Below are positions 17,302 to 27,273 of a stretch of DNA of 43,197 bases, piece after piece. Below the pieces are notes generated by a model, which had not been told where the DNA came from, did not search any database, and saw only the letters and a list, made by a program, of their open reading frames with translations. Location of the stretch: assembly GCA_905236205.1 (NCBI GenBank), contig CAJOPF010000027.1, forward strand, positions 1 through 43,197, written 5' to 3'. The stretch comes from Candidatus Gastranaerophilales bacterium (GTDB lineage Bacteria > Cyanobacteriota > Vampirovibrionia > Gastranaerophilales > Gastranaerophilaceae). Numbering within the stretch: the stretch's first letter is position 1; each line of letters starts with the position of its first letter. A program made the translations under genes and the position numbers.

Positions 17302-18543
17302 ATGATTAAAATCGGAACAGCATTGTTTGAAGCATGCGAAGAATTGGAAAGAGACAGAGGAATACCAAAAGACGTATTGATTAACTCATTATGTGATGCA
17401 ATGGTTGCAGCTTACAAAAAATCTATGAGATGCAAAGAAGCAGCAAACATTGAAGCCATTTTAGATGAACAATCAGGAGAAATCGGTGTTTTCTGCACAA
17501 AAGTCGTTGTTCAAAGCGTTGAAGACGGTATGGAAGACGAACAAATTTCTTTAGCTGAAGCAAAAGAAATTGATGAAGACGTAGAAATCGATGACGAAGT
17601 AAAAATCGAAGTTACTCCTGAACAATTCGGTCGTATCGCAGCTCAAGCAGCTAAGCAAGTTATAACTCAAAGAATCAGAGAAGCTGAAAGAAACCTTGTA
17701 TTAAATGAATTTATGGACAAAAAGGGAACTCTTATTACAGGTATAATTCAAAGAGTTGACGGCAGAAACGTTATTGTAAATATCGGAAAATCAGATGCAA
17801 TTATGCCAGCAAAAGAACAAATTCCCGGGGAATACTACAAACCGGGTAACAGAATCAGAGTTTTTGTCGTTAACGTAAAAGAAACAACAAGATTACCTCA
17901 AGTAATCGTTTCCCATGCACACGCAGAAATCGTAAGAGAATTATTTGAACTTGAAGTTCCTGAAATTGAAGATAACATTGTAGAAATCAAATCTAGTTCT
18001 CGTGAAGCAGGATACAGAACAAAAATTGCAGTTTGGTCAAATGACCCTGAAGTTGATTCGGTTGGTGCTTGTATCGGACCAAGAGGTTCAAGAATTCAAA
18101 CTATTGTTAATGAATTGAAAAACGAAAAAATTGATATCGTAAGATATTCCGAAGACCCTGTTGAATACATTGTTAACGCTTTATCTCCTGCAAGAGTTGT
18201 ATCCGTTGATATCCTTGCAAATGACGAAAACGCTCAGGAAGCTATGGTAGTTGTTCCTGATGACCAATTATCACTGGCTATAGGTCGTGAAGGTCAAAAC
18301 GTAAGATTAGCACACAAATTAACAGGCTGGAAAATTGATATCAAATCAGTTTCTCAAATGGAAAGAGCAGAACAAGAAGCTCAAAGAAATTATGAATATC
18401 AAGACGAACCTCAAGAAGAAGAACCTAACTACGACGAAGCAGAAATAAACGAAGAAATTGCGGAAGAAATGAATCAACAAGCAATTGACGAAGAAGATAT
18501 GGTTCAAGAAGAATTTGAAGAAACAACTAAAGAAGAAGAATAA
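17302..18543 (+). CDS. nusA: Transcription termination/antitermination factor NusA
   Basis: S1 and KH regions: SREAGYRTKIAVWSNDPEVDSVGACIGPRGSRIQTIVNELKNEKIDIV; LSLAIGREGQNVRLAHKLTGWKIDIKS; acidic C-terminus. Confidence 0.96.
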   Translation: MIKIGTALFEACEELERDRGIPKDVLINSLCDAMVAAYKKSMRCKEAANIEAILDEQSGEIGVFCTKVVVQSVEDGMEDEQISLAEAKEIDEDVEIDDEVKIEVTPEQFGRIAAQAAKQVITQRIREAERNLVLNEFMDKKGTLITGIIQRVDGRNVIVNIGKSDAIMPAKEQIPGEYYKPGNRIRVFVVNVKETTRLPQVIVSHAHAEIVRELFELEVPEIEDNIVEIKSSSREAGYRTKIAVWSNDPEVDSVGACIGPRGSRIQTIVNELKNEKIDIVRYSEDPVEYIVNALSPARVVSVDILANDENAQEAMVVVPDDQLSLAIGREGQNVRLAHKLTGWKIDIKSVSQMERAEQEAQRNYEYQDEPQEEEPNYDEAEINEEIAEEMNQQAIDEEDMVQEEFEETTKEEE

Positions 18544-18553
18544 AAATTAAGCT

Positions 18554-18589
18554 AAAATGTTGACAGATAAAAAATCTGTCAACATTTTT
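18554..18589 (+). terminator. Intrinsic terminator after nusA
   Basis: AAAATGTTGACAGAT-AAAAA-ATCTGTCAACATTTT T; 15-bp perfect stem. Confidence 0.8.
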
Positions 18590-18606
18590 AAAAAAGGAGA
18601 AAATTT

Positions 18607-19461
18607 ATGAAAAAGATTTTAATTGCAATATTTGCACTATTTTTAGGATTACAGGTTAACGCTGCAACAACGGAAAATTGGGATTCTGCAGCAGCACAAA
18701 AAAAATTAAACAATATCGCATACAAACTAATCAAATCAAACAGTTTGCCTGACGGTATTTCAATAAAAGTCTCAAGTGAAGATGAAGCAAACGCATACGC
18801 AAGTATAAACAAAGAAATTTATGTATACAAAGGTTTATTAAACTATGCCACAACAGAAGAAGAAATAGCCTCAGTTATAGCACACGAAATGGGACACATA
18901 ATTAACGGTCACAACGCAAAACAATCTATTCTAAATACATTGATAGCAAATGTAACGGGTGATTCTTCAAAATCGGTAGGAGCAGCTGCCGTTCAGGAAT
19001 TATCAAGCACTAAATTAAGCAGAAAAGACGAGTTTGAAGCTGATTTATCAGGTGTAGATTTAATGGTTAAGGCTGGATACAACCCGCTTGCAATGATTTC
19101 CGTTTTAAACAAAATCTGCGGAAATTACATTGATATAATTTCTACTCATCCGTCAGGAGAAAAAAGACTAATGAACATCTACGACTATGTTTCTTACAAT
19201 TATCCTGAATGGATTAAAAAAGGCTATACAACGGATTCATACAAAAAAGCAAGTACTCTTATCAGCTTGAATATTGAAGAAAGAAATGCAAGCAAAAGAT
19301 TAACAAAAAAATACGAAAAACAACAAGAAAAACTTAAAAAAGAAAAAATCAAAAGAGCTAAAAAAATGTTAAAATCAAACAATGGCTGGGACAGCGCTTA
19401 TAACACTTTATTGTTGTTAAATTCCGAAACTTCATCTACAGAAAACAGCTCAAGTAAATAA
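18607..19461 (+). CDS. M48 family metalloprotease, exported
   Basis: Signal peptide MKKILIAIFALFLGLQVNA; HEMGHIINGH zinc motif; DEFEADLSGVDLM. Confidence 0.9.
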   Translation: MKKILIAIFALFLGLQVNAATTENWDSAAAQKKLNNIAYKLIKSNSLPDGISIKVSSEDEANAYASINKEIYVYKGLLNYATTEEEIASVIAHEMGHIINGHNAKQSILNTLIANVTGDSSKSVGAAAVQELSSTKLSRKDEFEADLSGVDLMVKAGYNPLAMISVLNKICGNYIDIISTHPSGEKRLMNIYDYVSYNYPEWIKKGYTTDSYKKASTLISLNIEERNASKRLTKKYEKQQEKLKKEKIKRAKKMLKSNNGWDSAYNTLLLLNSETSSTENSSSK

Positions 19462-19484
19462 TATAATTAGAATATCTAAACATT

Positions 19485-19519
19485 CAAAGAAGCCGACATT
19501 AAAAAGGTCGGCTTCTTTG
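19485..19519 (+). terminator. Intrinsic terminator after the M48 gene
   Basis: CAAAGAAGCCGAC-ATTAAAAAG-GTCGGCTTCTTTG. Confidence 0.7.
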
Positions 19520-19605
19520 TTACAAATGAACCTATCATTATGCCTAATTGTTTGCCAATAAAAAATTTGCAATAATAAATGCGGTAAACATCATCACCTG
19601 ATGAG

Positions 19606-19884
19606 TTAATCAAAATCAGAAAGTTTGAAATTTGAACCTAATTTTTCTGCAAGTTCATCCAAAATAACACTTGCAGGAACATTAAGCCCCTCGGCAACTT
19701 TCCACAGAGACTTTAGTTTTATGTCTTTACACAAACCGAGTTCTATTTCACGCCAAGTTGATTTTGAAATTGAAGATTCTGCAGAAATTTCATAAATAGA
19801 TTTATTGAGATTATTTCTGTGCGATTTTATAATCTCACCTAAAGTTTTCATAAAATCATTGTTAATTTCTACATTTTCTTGCAT
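19606..19884 (-). CDS. Helix-turn-helix (XRE-like) regulator
   Basis: LNKSIYEISAESSISKSTWREIELGLCKDIKLKSLWKVAEGLNVPASVIL. Confidence 0.75.
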   Translation of the reverse strand: MQENVEINNDFMKTLGEIIKSHRNNLNKSIYEISAESSISKSTWREIELGLCKDIKLKSLWKVAEGLNVPASVILDELAEKLGSNFKLSDFD

Positions 19885-19949
19885 AAAACAATTCTAGTGC
19901 TAAAATAAATTTAATAGGTTGCCACAGCAGCCTATAAGAAAGGATTTTT

Positions 19950-20417
19950 TTGAGAACTATATTTTTAATCCTTACAATTACGTTTTTTTCGTTGAGAGCC
20001 TGTGCTTTTGAATACGGTTATACAAGTGACGGCACAAAATATGTAAAACACAAGCACAACGAAAGCTCTTATCAGCACGCATGGTGTATGGCAAACGGCG
20101 GTATCGAAGAATATCAAAATAAAGATTTTACAAGAGTAGACTGTCTCACATCAACACACGCCGTCGAATTTGATTTTTCAAATAAATGGGCGGAAAGTAT
20201 CGGGCAAGCGTTGCATTATCAGTATATGACAGGCAAAAAGGCAAAAGTTGTTTTAATTTTGGAAGAACCCCAAAAAGAAATGGTATATTTTAACAGAGTA
20301 AAAAACTTAAGTGAAATTTATAATTTTGACGCAGAATGTATAACACCTAAAATACTATGTTTAAAAAACGGAAAATGCCCTTATCTTGACTGCAAATGCA
20401 ACAAACAAAAGCATTAA
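19950..20417 (+). CDS. Hypothetical exported Cys-containing protein, TTG start
   Basis: Signal-like MRTIFLILTITFFSLRACAFEYG; AAGGA RBS upstream of TTG; C-terminal CITPKILCLKNGKCPYLDCKC. Confidence 0.6.
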   Translation: MRTIFLILTITFFSLRACAFEYGYTSDGTKYVKHKHNESSYQHAWCMANGGIEEYQNKDFTRVDCLTSTHAVEFDFSNKWAESIGQALHYQYMTGKKAKVVLILEEPQKEMVYFNRVKNLSEIYNFDAECITPKILCLKNGKCPYLDCKCNKQKH

Positions 20418-20947
20418 AACAAGTATATTTTTTTTAAGACGTATATATCATTTTCACTTGGAATTGCAATATTTTTTTTGTGAGGAACAAACATAGCATC
20501 ATCTACCTCAACACCATGACCAAGTCCCAGAGAATGTCCTAATTCATGCAATATTGTTGCAAAAATACTTTCGTTTGTAGTGTTTTTACCTGAAAATTCA
20601 TTAGGCAAACCAATATCAATTGATATTTTTTTAAAAATACCGTTAATAATACTCGGATATTTACACATACCTTCAAAAACACGTCCAACCTTTGTCCAAT
20701 GAATTACGACATCTGCATTTAAGGGAGTGCTGATTTTGTTGAATAAAATCGGAATATTATTTTCTGTTAAAGCTTTGTTCCAAACAGATATTGCTCTTTC
20801 AACTTCCGAATACAAAAAATTTTTATCTGAAATAGCAGCAGTGATAGGAGTTACAAAAACATTAACGGTTGATTTATTCCACCTGCAAAGTTTACCGTTA
20901 ATTTTTGAATCTTCTATGTAATTATTTATATTTGAAGATAAAGCCAT
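20414..20947 (-). CDS. Matrixin/M10-like zinc metalloprotease
   Basis: HELGHSLGLGH (HExxHxxGxxH) followed by DDAMF Met-turn-like segment. Confidence 0.85.
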   Translation of the reverse strand: MALSSNINNYIEDSKINGKLCRWNKSTVNVFVTPITAAISDKNFLYSEVERAISVWNKALTENNIPILFNKISTPLNADVVIHWTKVGRVFEGMCKYPSIINGIFKKISIDIGLPNEFSGKNTTNESIFATILHELGHSLGLGHGVEVDDAMFVPHKKNIAIPSENDIYVLKKIYLF

Positions 20948-20950
20948 AAT

Positions 20951-21988
20951 TTATATCTTTTTCAAAACCTTTTCAAGTCTTTTTAACTTCTTCTTTGATG
21001 TTCCTATACCGCACAGTAATAAAGTAGATTTTTCGTTAGTTCTTTCATCTTCTATCCCGTTTTGATATAGTTTTTCTGACAGTTCAAACCCGCTTAAGCC
21101 TTGTTTTTTTATAAGAATTTTTGTAATATCGGCATCAAAAAATTCGATATTTTTACAATTCTCTTTCAAATTTTCAATATTTTTAATTAAATCTTCAAGA
21201 TTTTCTCTGCCTTTTTGCGAATTTAAGTAATGAATATTTTTTTCAACAGATATAAGCAATGGATAACTTGGAGATGTTGTACTAATTTTCGCCAAAGCCT
21301 TGTCTATATCTATATCAGTATTTGTATGCAACAAAGCGGTAGGATTAAGCCCGCCTGCGGTTTTATGCAGTGATTGCACAGTAAAATCAGCTATATTAAC
21401 AGCACTTTGAGGGAGTTTATCAGAAAACGGATACAATGCTCCATGAGCCTCATCTGCAATTAAATATGCCCCGTATTTTTCACATACTTCTTTTATTGAT
21501 TTTACATCAGATACAACACCCTCATAACTAGGGGATGTTATAATAACTGCCTTTATATTATTGTTTTTTAAAATTATTTCCAAATCTTTAGAACTTAAAG
21601 CATTGTAAATACCCCAATCCTCATTTTTACTTAGAGAGTAAAACACAAGATTTGCCCCTGCAAGTTCAACAGAATTTTTGTGGCAAATGTGAGCATTATC
21701 CCAAATCAAAACATTTTCACCTTTGTTAACACAAGCCAAAACCGAAGCTATAACTCCACTTGTAGAACCATTTGTAAGGAATAAAGTTTTTTTTGTTTTA
21801 TAGATTTCAGCAGCTCTGTACTGAGCTTTTTCCAAAGCTTCCTGAGGATTATGAGTATCCGTTTCTGATATATCAAATTTATAAAATTGACTGAATTTTG
21901 AAATTATGAAAAATTTTTGAGAATGACTTGGTGTTGTAAAGCAAACAATGTTCTTTTTTATTTTAATTTTATTAAACAGATTCATCAA
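20951..21988 (-). CDS. Orn/Lys/Arg decarboxylase-like PLP-dependent protein (major domain only)
   Basis: FLTNGSTSGVIASVLACVNKGENVLIWDNAHICHKNSVELAGA; SPSYEGVVSD; ADEAHGALYPF; VQSLHKTAGGLNPTALLH. Confidence 0.82.
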   Translation of the reverse strand: MMNLFNKIKIKKNIVCFTTPSHSQKFFIISKFSQFYKFDISETDTHNPQEALEKAQYRAAEIYKTKKTLFLTNGSTSGVIASVLACVNKGENVLIWDNAHICHKNSVELAGANLVFYSLSKNEDWGIYNALSSKDLEIILKNNNIKAVIITSPSYEGVVSDVKSIKEVCEKYGAYLIADEAHGALYPFSDKLPQSAVNIADFTVQSLHKTAGGLNPTALLHTNTDIDIDKALAKISTTSPSYPLLISVEKNIHYLNSQKGRENLEDLIKNIENLKENCKNIEFFDADITKILIKKQGLSGFELSEKLYQNGIEDERTNEKSTLLLCGIGTSKKKLKRLEKVLKKI

Positions 21989-22326
21989 TCCTTACTTTCA
22001 AGTTCAGTGTTTTCATCATCAATCTTAAAATCTTCATCATCCAAATCATCCAAACCTTCTTCTTTCAAAATTTCTTCAAGCAAAGAATTTGCATACCCCA
22101 AATTAGCTTTTTTAACACTTTTTGAAGATTCCATAACAAGTCCTGTAAGCCAGCCGAGAGCGTACATAATAAGAACGTACGGCACAACTCTTACACTTGA
22201 AGCGATGATTGAATTATAAGTAATTCCGCCGTTTTGATACAACGCACAGCCGCCAAAAACAAGCAGCGACAAACAAGCCATAAACAACGCTAATGAATTC
22301 TTATATTGTACTTTTTTTATAGCCAT
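21985..22326 (-). CDS. Small membrane protein with acidic C-terminal tail
   Basis: Two hydrophobic segments; 4-nt overlap with the downstream decarboxylase-like gene. Confidence 0.65.
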   Translation of the reverse strand: MAIKKVQYKNSLALFMACLSLLVFGGCALYQNGGITYNSIIASSVRVVPYVLIMYALGWLTGLVMESSKSVKKANLGYANSLLEEILKEEGLDDLDDEDFKIDDENTELESKD

Positions 22327-22360
22327 TGTAACATCCGTTTTTGGAAAGAATTAGTATCGA

Positions 22361-22954
22361 TTATTGATTTTTTTCTTCAACATTTTTATTCATACAATAT
22401 TGAATTAGTATCATTTTATCAACATTTGATTGTTTAACAAATCTTCCTGACAAAACATATTCACCTGAATCACGTTTTTCCATTCTTATTGGTTGTAACC
22501 GGCAATTGATTGTTTGTTCTTCATCCAAATCAATTTTTACATTATATTCTTTATCCAAATTAACAGATTTGTCAGTATTGAATTTTAAACCGCCTGCTGA
22601 AATATCAATAGTGGAAATAGAATAAGTATTGCCTTCTTCGTCAGTCATTGTTGTATCAGTAAGTAATTGAACACGTGTAAATTGTCGTCTTTGCAAGAAT
22701 TTATGTGAAATAGGATTTGCAATAAACAATTCATCATTTTCAACTTCCATGGCATGAGATTTAAAATATAAAGTTCCATGCGGAGTTTTTGAATAAAAAT
22801 CACAAATATAATTTACTTTAACTCCTGTTGTCGGATATTTCATTTTCATTCTGAAACCCTTGTCAGAAACTTCCGTTACAGAGCCTTTGTTTGTAAAATT
22901 AAAATCGTTTGGAATAATAGTTACATCTTGTTCAAGTTTTACTAATGTGTTCAT
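22361..22954 (-). CDS. PilZ domain (YcgR/FlgZ-like) protein
   Basis: RRQFTRVQL and DISAGGLKF match the c-di-GMP-binding RxxxR and [DN]xSxxG motifs; directly downstream of flhA. Confidence 0.85.
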   Translation of the reverse strand: MNTLVKLEQDVTIIPNDFNFTNKGSVTEVSDKGFRMKMKYPTTGVKVNYICDFYSKTPHGTLYFKSHAMEVENDELFIANPISHKFLQRRQFTRVQLLTDTTMTDEEGNTYSISTIDISAGGLKFNTDKSVNLDKEYNVKIDLDEEQTINCRLQPIRMEKRDSGEYVLSGRFVKQSNVDKMILIQYCMNKNVEEKNQ

Positions 22955-22976
22955 GCTTTACCTTTCTATATTGCGT

Positions 22977-25079
22977 CTATACTGAATTTCTCATAACTTT
23001 TACTGTACCAACTGCTTTTGTTTTTATATTGGAACTAATTTCATTATACGACATAATTGAAAATTGTGGGTAATAATTTTCAATTAGTTTTCTAAACAGT
23101 AATCTTATTGCTGCAGAACATAAAATTACAGGCTGACAACCGTAAGTTGTAATTGCCTTTTTAATTTCATCGTTTAAGCTACCCATAAGCTGTTTTGAGT
23201 ATGAAGGGTCAATTGTTAAATTTTGACCGTCAGGACTTATACCCTGTGCAAGAGTTCGCTCTACCTCAGGAGAAATCATTATAGCCATAAGTTCACCGTT
23301 TGGAGCAAGATTTTGTTTACAAATACTTCTTGCTAAAGATTCTCTTACTCTTTCTGTTAAGAAATTGTAATCTTTACTAAATCGAGCTTGCAAGCTAATT
23401 GTTTCTAAAATAGTTGTCAAATCTCGAACAGGCACTCTTTCTTTAAGTAAATTTTTAAGAATTTGCTGAATGTCGCCCATGTTAATATCTTTTAACAAAT
23501 CATCAACAGCAGTATCACCAAGTTCTTTTCTTAAATTATCAACAAGCTGCTGAACATCGTCTCTTGTCAAAATATCCGCAGCATTTTTCTTGATAACTTC
23601 CGTCAGGTGAGTGGAAATAACTGCAGAAGGGCTTACAACAGTGTAACCGTAAGCCTCAGCCAAGTCTTTTTGTTCTTCATCTATCCACAAAGCAGGAATA
23701 CCAAAAGCAGGATCTCTTGTACTTATACCCTTAATATTAGGATTATCTTCCACTCCTGACGCATTCATGGCAAGGCTTCTATCAGGATATATCTCACCTG
23801 CTTCAATAGCTACGCCTTTTAATTTTATTTGATATGTATTAGGAGCAAGTTGTAAATTATCTTTTACTTTTACCGAAGGAACAATAATTCCCATATCCAA
23901 AGCGGTTTGTCTTCTTATTTGAGCAATACGTTCAAGTAAATCTCCGCCCATTTCGACATTGATAAGAGGAACCAGCATATAACCGAATTCAATAGCAATT
24001 TTATCAACGGAAAGAAGTGCCATCACACTTTCTCTGCCGCCTTTATTAGTCTTTTTACCCATTTTTTCTGCTTTTTCGGCAGCTTCTTTAGCTTTATTTT
24101 CCTCAAGTTGAATTTTCTTTTGCGTATTATATTTATAATAAGCCCATCCTCCTGCGCTCAGACCTATTATAAAAAACGGTATTGTAGGAAGTCCGGGTAT
24201 AATACCCATAAATAATAACAGACCTGATACAACGCCTAAAACACGCGGGTCGGAAAACATTTCTTTTCCTATATCTTGAGATAAAGATTCATCTTTGCCG
24301 CTTGCACGTGAAACTATCAAACCTGTTGCAACAGAAATCAGTAAAGCAGGTATTTGCGAAACCAAACCGTCACCTACGGTCAATATTGTGTATGTCGTAA
24401 GTGCGGTTTGAAAACTCATTTTCATCATTACAAGTCCGATAATAAACCCACCGACGATATTTATAACCGTAATTAAAATACCTGCGGTAGCATCACCCTT
24501 TACGAACTTAGAAGCACCATCCATTGTACCGTAAAAATCAGTTTCTCTTTCTAAAGCTCTTCTTCTTCGCTTTGCCTCTTCATCATCAATAATTCCTGCG
24601 TTCAAGTCCGCATCAATACTCAATTGTTTACCTGGCATCTTATCCAATGTAAAACGTGCTGTTACTTCAGCTACACGTGTTGCACCACCCGTAATAACCA
24701 TAAAGTTAATTAAAACTAAAATTACGAAAATAACAAAACCTACAACGTAATTACCGCCGACAACGAATTCACCGAAAGAGTTGATTACACTACCGGCCTC
24801 ACCTGTTAACAGAATAAGCCTTGTTGAACTAACGTTTAAACCCAATCTGAATAATGTTGCAATAAGCAAAACAGTCGGAAAACTTGAATAATCCAAAGGT
24901 TCTTTTGTGTATAGACAAACTAAAAGAATAATTACGGAAAGAGAAATATTTACAGTCAGCAAAATATCCAATAAAGCAGGCGGTAAAGGAATTACCATCA
25001 TGCCAACAATAAACACAAGCCCTACGGCAAGTGAAATATCGCTGTTTTTTAATAATTCCGCTACTTTACCGAAATTCAT
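22977..25079 (-). CDS. flhA: Flagellar export-gate protein FlhA
   Basis: PTVLLIATLFRLGLNVSSTRLIL, VAEVTARFTLDKMPGKQLSIDADLNAGIIDDEEAKRRR, FGIPALWIDEEQK. Confidence 0.96.
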   Translation of the reverse strand: MNFGKVAELLKNSDISLAVGLVFIVGMMVIPLPPALLDILLTVNISLSVIILLVCLYTKEPLDYSSFPTVLLIATLFRLGLNVSSTRLILLTGEAGSVINSFGEFVVGGNYVVGFVIFVILVLINFMVITGGATRVAEVTARFTLDKMPGKQLSIDADLNAGIIDDEEAKRRRRALERETDFYGTMDGASKFVKGDATAGILITVINIVGGFIIGLVMMKMSFQTALTTYTILTVGDGLVSQIPALLISVATGLIVSRASGKDESLSQDIGKEMFSDPRVLGVVSGLLLFMGIIPGLPTIPFFIIGLSAGGWAYYKYNTQKKIQLEENKAKEAAEKAEKMGKKTNKGGRESVMALLSVDKIAIEFGYMLVPLINVEMGGDLLERIAQIRRQTALDMGIIVPSVKVKDNLQLAPNTYQIKLKGVAIEAGEIYPDRSLAMNASGVEDNPNIKGISTRDPAFGIPALWIDEEQKDLAEAYGYTVVSPSAVISTHLTEVIKKNAADILTRDDVQQLVDNLRKELGDTAVDDLLKDINMGDIQQILKNLLKERVPVRDLTTILETISLQARFSKDYNFLTERVRESLARSICKQNLAPNGELMAIMISPEVERTLAQGISPDGQNLTIDPSYSKQLMGSLNDEIKKAITTYGCQPVILCSAAIRLLFRKLIENYYPQFSIMSYNEISSNIKTKAVGTVKVMRNSV

Positions 25080-25091
25080 TTTACCCCAAGA

Positions 25092-26171
25092 TTATATTCT
25101 TTTATTTCTATTGTATACGTATGCAAGAATTTCTGCAACTGCTTGAAACATTTCTGATGGTATTATATCACCAATTTCAACTAAATTGTAGAGGGTTCTT
25201 GCAACAAGTCTGTTTTCTACTATCGGAACGTTGTTATTTTGAGCAACTTCTCTTATCTTAAACGCAATAAAATCAACCCCTTTCGCCACAACATAAGGAG
25301 CATGTTTTACTGTTTTATCGTATTTTAATGCAACAGCATAATGTGTCGGATTTGTTACAACTACATCCGCAGTCGGAACAGCCGACATCATTTTTTGCTG
25401 CATAAGCTGATATCCCATTGAACGGATTTTACTCTTAATTTTTGGATCACCCTCAGTATCCTTCATTTCATCTTTTACTTCTTGTTTTGTCATTTTTATG
25501 GATTTTTCAAACATATAAGTTTGGAATTTCAAATCCAAAAAGCCTATAATAAGCATAGCCAAACACATATTTAAAAACATTTGCGCAAGAATAGAGCCTA
25601 AAACGTGGAAAACAATATTCGGATCCGCCCCCAACAACGCGTAAAGCTCATCTAATCTTGCATGAACAACAGAATATCCGCAGGCACCTACAATAATAAC
25701 TTTTAACAAAGATTTTGCCAATTCCATTAGTTTATTCGGTTCAAAAGGATTTAATAAACGCTTAATTCCGTCAACCCACTTTTTTGGAGAAACGTTACTG
25801 AATTTTGGTTTTATTTTTTCAATTGCAAACATATGACCTATTTGCAATCTTAAAGAAAGAATTGTTAAAATAAACACAGAACAAAGAAAAGGTAAAAGAG
25901 CCTGCGCAGAAAGTTTAACGTATGGCGCAAATATTCCCATAACTTCAGAAGTATCATAACTTTTCGGATTCAAATTGGTAAAAGCAAAATGCAAAGCAAC
26001 CAACATTCTGTTCATCATCCAGCCTGACAGCGCAAATAACATAACAATACCTATTGTTATTGTTACGGCAGACATTAAGTCTTTGCTTTTCGCTATATTA
26101 CCTTTATCCCTCTCCTTATTTCGTTTTCGGGGAGTCGCGGGTTCGGTTCTTTCTGCTCCGTCACTTGCCAT
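25092..26171 (-). CDS. flhB: Flagellar export-gate protein FlhB
   Basis: GAERTEPATPRKRNKERDKGNIAKSKDL; VVVTNPTHYAVALKYD with intact NPTH autocleavage site. Confidence 0.96.
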   Translation of the reverse strand: MASDGAERTEPATPRKRNKERDKGNIAKSKDLMSAVTITIGIVMLFALSGWMMNRMLVALHFAFTNLNPKSYDTSEVMGIFAPYVKLSAQALLPFLCSVFILTILSLRLQIGHMFAIEKIKPKFSNVSPKKWVDGIKRLLNPFEPNKLMELAKSLLKVIIVGACGYSVVHARLDELYALLGADPNIVFHVLGSILAQMFLNMCLAMLIIGFLDLKFQTYMFEKSIKMTKQEVKDEMKDTEGDPKIKSKIRSMGYQLMQQKMMSAVPTADVVVTNPTHYAVALKYDKTVKHAPYVVAKGVDFIAFKIREVAQNNNVPIVENRLVARTLYNLVEIGDIIPSEMFQAVAEILAYVYNRNKRI

Positions 26172-26198
26172 TTATGTTAAATTAAATCCTTCCCTTTG

Positions 26199-26981
26199 TT
26201 AAAATATAGCTGAAACATTGACTAAAACCTTTTCTAATACAACTCGTATGTATTCCGACATTGGCCGCATAAAAATCATACATAGCAACAAACCTACATA
26301 AACTTTTAATGGCATAGCAACCATAAAAATATTCATTGTAGGCATAAGTTTTGAAACAAAACCCAACAATATGTCTTTTATTAAAAGAACACTAAATATC
26401 GGCATTGAAATACCGATTGAAATAGCAAACATTTGACCTGTCATATGCAAAACTTTTTGCACTAATGCTCCATCAAAAATAAAAGAATATCCGATAGGAA
26501 CATGTGCAAAACTGCCATATAAGGCAGATAACAGCCATTGATGAGCATTTAAACTTATGAAAACTATCGTTACAAGCAAAGTAAACGCTTGTGAAATTAT
26601 AGGAGAAGTTGTTCCCGATGCAGGGTTTAAAGCCTGACTTATAGACAAACCCATTTGAATAGAAAACATATTTGCTCCCAACTCAGCAGCCAAAAAAACC
26701 AAATTTGCACAAAATCCTATTATATAACCGATAGCAAATTCTTTAACCATAACACAGGTCAACCCGATAGTGTCATGCGGAACAGCGAAATGAGAATGAG
26801 CCTGAACCATAGGATATAAAATAAAAGCAATAAAAGCGGTTAACCAAATTTTTACCTGAGCAGGAATTGGATAAGTTGAATAAAGCGGTGCAGAAGTCAT
26901 TAAACCGCTAATTCTTACAACTATTGCCATAAAAACAATTAAATTTGCAGGTGAAAATATTTGTAAAAGCGTAAAATCCAC
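26199..26981 (-). CDS. fliR: Flagellar export-gate protein FliR
   Basis: Multi-TM protein with FliR-type MGLSISQALNPASGTTSPIISQ; in fliP-fliQ-fliR-flhB order. Confidence 0.94.
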   Translation of the reverse strand: MDFTLLQIFSPANLIVFMAIVVRISGLMTSAPLYSTYPIPAQVKIWLTAFIAFILYPMVQAHSHFAVPHDTIGLTCVMVKEFAIGYIIGFCANLVFLAAELGANMFSIQMGLSISQALNPASGTTSPIISQAFTLLVTIVFISLNAHQWLLSALYGSFAHVPIGYSFIFDGALVQKVLHMTGQMFAISIGISMPIFSVLLIKDILLGFVSKLMPTMNIFMVAMPLKVYVGLLLCMIFMRPMSEYIRVVLEKVLVNVSAIF

Positions 26982-26989
26982 TGCTTACC

Positions 26990-27259
26990 TCACCTGATTA
27001 GCCCTGGAATCATATTAAAAAAGTCATTTACATTTGAAATCATCAAATTTATCATCCAAGGCATTAACAATATAATAGTCAAAACTCCGATAATTATTTT
27101 AGGAACAATAGTTAATGTTGACTCTTGTATTTGAGTTATCGCCTGAAAAATACTTACGGCCAAACCTACAACAACTCCGACAACAAGTATGGGAGTTGCA
27201 AGTTCTAAAACGAGAACAAACATTTTTTGCAATAATGTTAAAAACAAATCCTGATTCAT
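26990..27259 (-). CDS. fliQ: Flagellar export-gate protein FliQ
   Basis: 89 aa, VVGVVVGLAVSIFQAITQIQESTLTIVPKI. Confidence 0.95.
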   Translation of the reverse strand: MNQDLFLTLLQKMFVLVLELATPILVVGVVVGLAVSIFQAITQIQESTLTIVPKIIIGVLTIILLMPWMINLMISNVNDFFNMIPGLIR

Positions 27260-27273
27260 TTCTACCCTCTATT

